Positions 58,401 through 64,000 of a stretch of DNA of 64,000 nucleotides are shown here, one piece after another. The stretch is from Lepisosteus oculatus (lineage: Eukaryota; Chordata; Actinopteri; Semionotiformes; Lepisosteidae). The notes below the pieces were generated by a model. The model was not told the DNA's origin and did not search any database. It saw only the letters and a list, made by a program, of their open reading frames with translations. Positions within the stretch are counted from its first letter, which is position 1, and every line of letters begins with the position of its first letter. The stretch is from the NCBI RefSeq assembly GCF_040954835.1, contig NC_090698.1, forward strand, positions 6,198,501-6,262,500. Reading direction: 5' to 3'. A program made the position numbers and the translations under genes.

Positions 58401-61400
58401 TGGACTGTAGGCTGTGCTGTAGTGGTGTGGTGACAGTGGTGTGATAGTGTGCAGACTGGAGACTGTACTGGTGTGGTGACAGTGGTGTGATAGTGTGCAG
58501 ACTGGAGACTGTACTGGTGTGGTGACAGTGGTGTGATGGTGTGTGGACTGGAGACTGTACTGGTGTGGTGACAGTGGATTGATAGTGTGTGGACTGGAGA
58601 CTGTGTTGTGTGGTGACAGTGGTGTGATAGTGTGTGGACTGGAGACTGTGCTGTGTGGTGACAGTGGTGTGATGGTGTGTGGACGTGATGTGTTAGTGTG
58701 ACAGTATTGACACTAGTGTGCACGTGTGTTACAGGGCCGGATCTCATTCTACATGACGAATTATGGAGAGGAGGGGACCCACATTGGGAGCGCAGCTGCC
58801 CTCAGCCCTAATGACCTCGTCTTTGGCCAGTACCGGGAAGCAGGTACGACAGTGCCACCTACAGGCCACACACAGAAAGAAATGTCTGACTACCATTGCC
58901 TTGCTGTCTGTTCCAAGCTGGATCTGGATACAAGTGGCTGTGGTATATAAGTTAGTGTAAGAGCCTGGTGATGCTGCAGCTGGGAGACTCCCTCTGTTCC
59001 TTTCACTGTGGTTCTGACTCAGTGCTGCCCCCCACAGGTGTGCTGATGTACCGCGGGTTCCCGCTAGATCTGTTCATGGCACAGTGCTACGCCAATGCGG
59101 ATGACCTGGGCAAAGGCCGGCAGATGCCTGTCCACTACGGCTCCAAGGATCTCAACTTTGTCACCATCTCTTCTCCCCTGGCGACTCAGATACCCCAGGG
59201 TGAGCGTCCTGTTACTCTGCCCACCTGCCTTCTCAGAAGCCTGGTTGTCCGCAGTGCTGCGCTGCTATAAAATGTCTTTCCATCTCTGTGTCTCTAACTC
59301 AGTTCGGTTCAAGGAGCTTTACTGGCATGAACGGTGACTTAGTGTTGCCTAAGCAATTAAGACAACATCTACAGACCTTTCCAATACAAACACATCATAA
59401 GATGTTTTCATACAACATACGGAACATTATTGAAAGACCGGCTCACTGTTCCTCAGGCTGTGACCGGAGTTCAACTGACTTCTCTCCTCCTTCTCGCAGT
59501 AGGATTGGGACTTGTTGTGATTCTGGCAGGTGTGGGAACTCTGGGATTAGATTTGTAAATTTAGGGTAGAATGTTTCTGTAATCCCAGAGTATCTGTCAC
59601 AGTGCAGTAGGAAGTGCACCTCTGTCTCTATTTCTCCCCGCTGGCAGTGGGAGCACAGCCTGTCCTCTCTGGGCAGCCAGGTCTGCCTGTGTCGCCCAGT
59701 TTCTATGGCCAGGCTGTGGTCACTGAGCCTGGACTTCGTCAGGGTCTGTTTCTTTTTGCTTTTTCTTATCTTGGTCAAATATTCGGGCTCTCTGTCTGAC
59801 TGACTGCCTTATTAGCCTGTATCTTTGTGTCTGTATCTCTCTGTCCGTCACTGGGACGCTCGGTCTGGGCACACTTTAATGCCCCCCTCTCCCTCTCTCA
59901 GCGGAGTTGGTGAGCAGGAAGGGCCCGTGCTTGTTGTAATCAGTCCGTCTCTCTCTCTCTGTCCCTGTCACTCTCTCTCGCTCAGCGGCGGGGGCAGCGT
60001 ACGCCGTCAAGCGAGAGAACGCCAACCGCGTGGTGATCTGCTACTTCGGGGAGGGCGCGGCCAGCGAGGGCGACGCCCACGCGGGCTTCAACTTCTCGGC
60101 CACGCTGGAGTGCCCCGTCATCTTCTTCTGCCGCAACAACGGCTACGCCATCTCCACGCCAACCAACGAGCAGTACCGCGGTGACGGCATCGGTGAGAGG
60201 GCAGCCTCACCCCCCCCCGCCTCAGTGCGCTGTCCACTGTGTTCCAGTCTCTCTCAGGGCCCTGCTAATGTACTGGAGTGTCCAGTCAGTGTGTCTGTAT
60301 GAACCCCTCTCTCTCTCAGGGCCCTGCTAATGTACTGGAGTGTCCAGTCTGTGTGTCTGTATTAACCCCTCTCTCTCAGTGCAGTGTTCATGTACTGGAG
60401 TGTCCAGTCAGTGTGTCTGTATTAACCTCTCTCTCTCAGTGCAGTGTTCATGTACTGGAGTGTCCAGTCAGTGTGTCTGTATTAACCCCTCTCTCTCTCA
60501 GTGCAGTGTTCATGTACTGGAGTGTCCAGTCAGTGTGTCTGTATTAACCCCTCTCTCTCTCAGTGCAGTGTTCATGTACTGGAGTGTCCAGTCAGTGTGT
60601 CTGTATGAACCCCTCTCTCTCTCTCAATACAGTGTTAATGTACTGGAGTGTCCAGTCGGTGTGTCTGTATTAACCCCTCTCTCTCAGTGCAGTGTTAATG
60701 TACTGGAGTGTCCAGTCAGTGTGTCTGTATTAACCCCTCTCTCTCTCTCAGTGCAGTGTTAATGTACTGGAGTGTCCAGTCAGTGTGTCTGTATTAACCC
60801 CTCTCTCTCAGTGCAGTGTTAGATTACTGTGTCTGTATTGACCCGTCTGTCTCTCTCCCTTCCTCAGCGGCCAGAGGGCCAGGGTATGGCATGCTTTCCA
60901 TCCGCGTTGACGGCAACGATGTGTTTGCTGTGTACAATGCCACGAAGGAGGCGCGACGCCGAGCCATCGCTGAGAACCAGCCCTTCCTTATTGAGGCTAT
61001 GACCTACAGGTGACTCTTGACCCCTGAACCCTGACCTCCTCTCCTTGCTGGCTGCTCTCCTTGTCATGGTTCTGTGTCCGTCCCTGTCCCACTTTATGAA
61101 CTCTCTCTCTCTGGATTCAACTCGTCTGTCTTTCGCCATGACTTTAATCCAAGTCCTCAGGATCTGAGAGGTTATTGCCACAGACCGCTCTGATTCACAA
61201 GAAAGCACAATGAGGATCTGGGCGAGATCTAGAGGCTACTATAATATAGCCAGCGGCCATATTACCCTGCAGCTCACAACTGGCAGTCCACTGAAGCTCA
61301 GCGGGTGTTAGCCTGGCCAGTACCTGGATGGGAGACTCCTGGGGAAAAACTAAGATTGCTTCTGGAAGAGGTGTTAGTGGGGCCAGCAGGGGGCGCTCAC

Positions 61401-62331
61401 CCTGCAGTCTGTCTGACTCCTATTGCCCCCAGTATGGTGATGGGGACACTATTCTGTAAAATAAGGCGCCGTCCTTTGGATGAGACATAAAACCGAGATC
61501 CTGACTCTCATTAAAAATCCCAGGGCGTTTCTCGAAAAACGTAGGAGTGTTACCTCGCCATCCTGGCTGAATTTCCCCCTGGCCTTTACCAATCATGGCC
61601 TCCTAATAATCCCCCTCTCTGAACTGGCTTCATCACTCTGCTCTCCTCCCACTGAGAGCTGGTGTGGGGGGAGAGGACTGGTGCACTATGGCTGTTATCG
61701 CATCATCCAGGTGGGGCTGCACACTGGTGGGGGTGGAGGGGATCCCCATTACCCTTAAAGTGCTTTGAGTGGAGTGTCCAGAAAAGCGCTATATAAGTGT
61801 GAGGAATTATTATTATTTGTATTAATTATTAACAACATACTTATCTGTTCTGTTCTGTTGATTGGAGTGTCCAGAAAAGGCTGTGTAAGTGTAAGGAATT
61901 ATTATTTTTATCTGCCAAATGGGAACAGTGCGTCAGAGCGCCACATCTCAGCCGGCGTCTCACGCTCTCCCTCCCCCCGTTTCCGCAGGATCGGGCACCA
62001 CAGCACGAGCGACGACAGCTCGGCCTACCGCTCGGTGGACGAGGTCAACTACTGGGACAAGCAGGACCACCCGATCTCGCGGCTGCGGCACTACATGACC
62101 GCGCGGGGCTGGTGGGGCGAGGAGGAGGAGCGCGCCTGGAGGAAGCAGTCCCGCCGGCGCGTCATGGAGGCCTTCGAGAAGGCCGAGCGGCGCCTCAAGC
62201 CCCACCCCGAGCTCCTCTTCACCGACGTCTACCACGACGACCCGCCCCACCTGCAGCGCCAGCGGGAGGCGATGTGGCGGCACGTGCAGACGTACAAGGA
62301 GCACTACCCCCTGGACCAGTACGAGCAGTGA
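55479..62331 (+). CDS. bckdha: Branched-chain 2-oxoacid dehydrogenase E1 subunit alpha, mitochondrial
   Basis: Thiamine-diphosphate-dependent E1-alpha of the BCKDH complex; with E1-beta it decarboxylates the 2-oxoacids of Leu, Ile and Val in the mitochondrial matrix. Exons: 55479-55595, 56609-56785, 58026-58112, 58735-58843, 59038-59199, 59986-60192, 60868-61009, 61989-62331; 447 residues (human 445). Exon 1 (39 residues, Arg/Lys-rich, no Asp or Glu) is a typical matrix-targeting leader. Ser208, Pro210, Thr213 and Gln214 (in [10 protein letters not shown]) match the K+ site; Glu240 (in [12 protein letters not shown]), Asn269 and Tyr271 match the Mg-ThDP ligands. The phosphorylation loop [16 protein letters not shown] is intact: Ser339 equals human Ser337 (mature Ser292), the BCKDK target. 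All key residues are present, so the gene looks functional. Introns carry several minisatellites, a LINE fragment and a SINE. Confidence 0.97.
55650..56380. other. bckdha intron 1, left part
   Basis: AT-rich unique sequence with no repeat or exon recognised. Confidence 0.4.
56386..56556 (+). repeat. Short minisatellite of 3' splice-site-like units (bckdha intron 1)
   Basis: About 2.5 copies of 58 bp: TTTTAACCCCTCTGTCTCTC, then TGTGCTGTCAGTGTGCAGGA, GTGTGGATTGTGTGTG. It ends about 50 nt before the exon 2 acceptor at 56608. Confidence 0.88.
56830..57150 (+). repeat. Pyrimidine-rich irregular repeat (bckdha intron 2)
   Basis: Loose copies of CTCTCTGCCCCCCTACTGCC-type sequence beginning about 45 nt after the exon 2 donor. 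Confidence 0.75.
57180..58000. other. bckdha intron 2, right part
   Basis: Unique-looking sequence; no exon or repeat recognised. Confidence 0.4.
58185..58700 (+). repeat. Minisatellite, about 40-52-bp units (bckdha intron 3)
   Basis: About eleven variable copies of GTGTGATAGTGTGTGGACTG, GAGACTGTACTGGTGTGGTG, ACAGTG. It occupies nearly all of the 622-bp intron between exons 3 and 4. Confidence 0.92.
59300..59785 (-). mobile_element. LINE 3' end fragment (bckdha intron 5)
   Basis: The minus-strand frame includes [40 protein letters not shown], the Cys/His-rich C-terminal segment seen at the end of many fish LINE ORF2 proteins (family knowledge, not searched). It is followed by a typical end sequence, TTCATGCCAGTAAAGCTCCT on the minus strand. 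The 5' part is missing, so it is inactive. Confidence 0.75.
60265..60866 (+). repeat. Minisatellite, 60-bp unit of 3' splice-site-like type (bckdha intron 6)
   Basis: About nine copies of GTGTGTCTGTATTAACCCCT, CTCTCTCAGTGCAGTGTTCA, TGTACTGGAGTGTCCAGTCA. The genuine exon 7 acceptor (GTATTGACCC, pyrimidines, CCTCAG to 60867) looks like a diverged last unit of the array. Confidence 0.94.
61265..61825 (+). mobile_element. 5S-type SINE, full length, best copy (bckdha intron 7)
   Basis: The head CACTGAAGCTCAGCGGGTGT, TAGCCTGGCCAGTACCTGGA, TGGGAGACTCCTGGGG resembles the internal promoter part of 5S rRNA (box A, intermediate element, box C). The body includes the CTCF-like core CCAGCAGGGGGCGCT at 61383-61397. 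The tail is AAAAGCGCTATATAAGTGTG, then ATTATTATT. A second partial tail (GGAGTGTCCAGAAAAGGC to ATTATTATT) follows at 61863-61910. Confidence 0.92.
61383..61397 (+). promoter_or_regulatory. CTCF-like motif inside the SINE
   Basis: CCAGCAGGGGGCGCT fits CCASYAGRKGGCRSY at all 15 positions. Near-identical cores occur at the same place in the SINEs at 7623-7637 (reverse) and 17239-17253. Confidence 0.55.
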
Positions 62332-62484
62332 GCCGGGGGGGGGAGCAGGGGGACAGAGCCGCTGTCCTGGACACTGGCCAGCAGGGCGATTTGGGTACAT
62401 ATAAGGTCAGCTGGCCTGTTCACATGGCGGTATGATGAGAACGGCGCTTCACGACAGCCTCACGAACACAGTCCCTTGGAGGAG

Positions 62485-62499
62485 ACTCTAGGGGGCGCT
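62485..62499 (+). promoter_or_regulatory. CTCF-like motif
   Basis: ACTCTAGGGGGCGCT agrees with the core at 13 of 15 positions. It lies in the bckdha 3' UTR, 58 nt from an opposite motif. Confidence 0.4.
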
Positions 62500-62542
62500 G
62501 ATGTCACCAGTGCAACTTGGACGGCCCATGTGGGGCCCACAG

Positions 62543-62557
62543 AGCGCCCTCTGGTGG
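62543..62557 (-). promoter_or_regulatory. CTCF-like motif, reverse orientation
   Basis: On the minus strand CCACCAGAGGGCGCT fits CCASYAGRKGGCRSY at all 15 positions. Confidence 0.55.
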
Positions 62558-63560
62558 ACACTGGCGACATCGGCACTGTCATTTTGTCATCACTCGTGTT
62601 CATGTCATGTTCCTCGCTGTCCCCATGTCGTTGTTTTCCCCGGCACACGGTTCTCACGGGTTTGGACAGGCCAGCTGACTTCATAGGCACCCCTGCGGGT
62701 CTGGAGGGAGGAGAGATTGCTGCACGCGTCCGTTTGCACACCGATACACGAAAGGCGTGTGACAGCAGGGATGGAAGAAAGTGAGGGAGAGACTGTTACA
62801 CTAATGATCAAGATAACGCACACACACACCCACACACAGCCGGTGTTTGCTGGTCCGGAGCAGCTCGGTTCGGTTCTGTCTCAATCTCTATTAACACTTC
62901 TCACCTTTAACCCCTGGAGGGGGGGGGGGTGGCAGACACGCGTGGCAGACTTTCCTCAGCACGGCTTGCGAGGGGCACACGCGAGCGAATCAGGCTGCTC
63001 GCCCCTCTGTCCCGGTCCGGTCAGAGGCTGGGAGCACGCCGGTGGTTCTGCAGGCACCTGGGCCGCCGGCGCCGTGGACTGCTCCGACTGGCACCGGCCC
63101 GGCGGGTTGATCTCTGCAGCAGGGCAGGGCACCGGTGGCCCGAGCTCGGCTGAGGGCCATCCGCATCTCCCCCTAGAGCAGGAGTCCCCAAGAGGCAGCC
63201 CATGGCTGCCATGACTGAACCCCACTGCTTAACACTAACGTCAGCCCTCATGCAGGGTGGATCCCATTACCGGCCGAGGGTTCGAGAGTGCCTCAGTGCA
63301 TGGTACTGTTTATACGTCTGATACGTCTGTTTGTAATTTCGTGAGTCCTGTTTTCGAGGGGATTTCTTTTGCACGGGATAAGTTTCTCCTACTCCACTCC
63401 AGCGTGTAGTTCCCAGGTAGCGCCGCTGGAGGGCACTGCTGATAGACGCTGCCCCGTGGCGCAGTCCTAATAGAAGATGCATTTACCATGGCGACCAGAG
63501 GCGTCACTGGGGGAGCTGCAGTTTCAGGTGTTTGTTGAATTAATAAAGAATTGAACCGTC

Positions 63561-64000
63561 GCCGTGCCTGAGAGTGTGTGTGTTTTGTTGTTGTCATGCG
63601 GGATAGCGGAAAAGACTGGTTCCTCAGACTGCCGTTTACTACCATTAGCGACTTCTGCTTATCGTCAATATTACAGTTAAAAACAATCGTGCGCTCTTCC
63701 TTAAATCCCCCAGAACCTGTCACGGGTTTCCCTAATTGCTAAGCAGCGGGGACGGTGGGGTTATGTTAAGCACTTCACGTTGAGAATGATTAAACCTTCA
63801 CTTATTGCTTTTATAGCATGTTGAATGTAGTACATTTTCGCAAGTGCAGAGCAGCGTCTTTCACCGTGTCGGCACTGCTGGTGGGTGCTGGGGTGACGGC
63901 TGTCCCTGTGTTGCCCTGCAGCTGTAGCGCACAGAGGTGATTTCATTCAACAGCACTTTCCTCTCGGTGGGCGAAAGCAGCTCTTATCTCGCAGCGGGGA
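63561..64000. other. Right end of window, nothing recognised
   Basis: Unique-looking sequence with no exon, repeat array or RNA gene that I can support. Confidence 0.4.

Larger units (their letters stand above)
62332..63560 (+). terminator. bckdha: bckdha 3' UTR with poly(A) signal
   Basis: The first AATAAA after the stop is at 63542-63547, giving a 3' UTR of about 1.2 kb, followed by a GTGTGTGTTTTG-rich (downstream-element-like) stretch. A shorter form using a variant signal cannot be excluded. Confidence 0.5.

Overview
The window is vertebrate nuclear DNA, most likely from a ray-finned fish. It has intron-containing genes with GT-AG borders, fish-type SINEs with (ATT)n tails, a LINE 3' end of a kind common in fish, and very many minisatellites. 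Gene order and repeat style would fit a non-teleost such as a gar or bowfin, but that is a guess. No bacterial, phage, CRISPR or viral system is present.

Layout. (1) 1-5930, + strand: the last eight coding exons of sympk (symplekin, mRNA 3'-end processing scaffold); its 5' part lies off the left edge. (2) 8500-18670, + strand: a complete seven-exon rsph6a/rsph4a-type gene (radial spoke head of motile cilia) with RFX and FOX motifs in its promoter. (3) 18.7-42.1 kb: no coding gene recognised; tandem repeats, SINEs, a MITE-like element and one CpG-rich candidate first exon near 28.5-29.1 kb. (4) 42.1-46.9 kb, + strand: tmem91 (SYNDIG/dispanin family), with a possible long 3' UTR. (5) 50.5-53.5 kb, - strand: exosc5 (RNA exosome ring subunit RRP46), all six exons. 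(6) 55.4-63.6 kb, + strand: bckdha (E1-alpha of branched-chain 2-oxoacid dehydrogenase), all eight exons. exosc5 and bckdha are head to head. Every coding join was checked by eye for reading phase.

The genes are unrelated housekeeping, ciliary and synaptic-type genes rather than a pathway. From memory of human chromosome 19, SYMPK-RSPH6A and TMEM91-EXOSC5-BCKDHA are two separate blocks several Mb apart with these same internal orders and orientations; here they adjoin, so the 18.7-42 kb stretch is the junction.

The most unusual feature is the minisatellites, roughly a quarter of the window, which often sit on exon-intron borders and in several cases copy the splice signal itself. rsph6a intron 1 holds about 45 tandem GTGAGT donors beginning with the real one. 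rsph6a exon 4 has its last 30 coding bases plus donor repeated about 26 times. The last sympk intron holds about 32 units, each a complete 3' splice site (TTAAC, pyrimidine tract, CAG). bckdha introns carry arrays built on the same TTAACCCCTC core. A second point of interest is a 5S-rRNA-derived SINE whose body carries a CTCF-like core.
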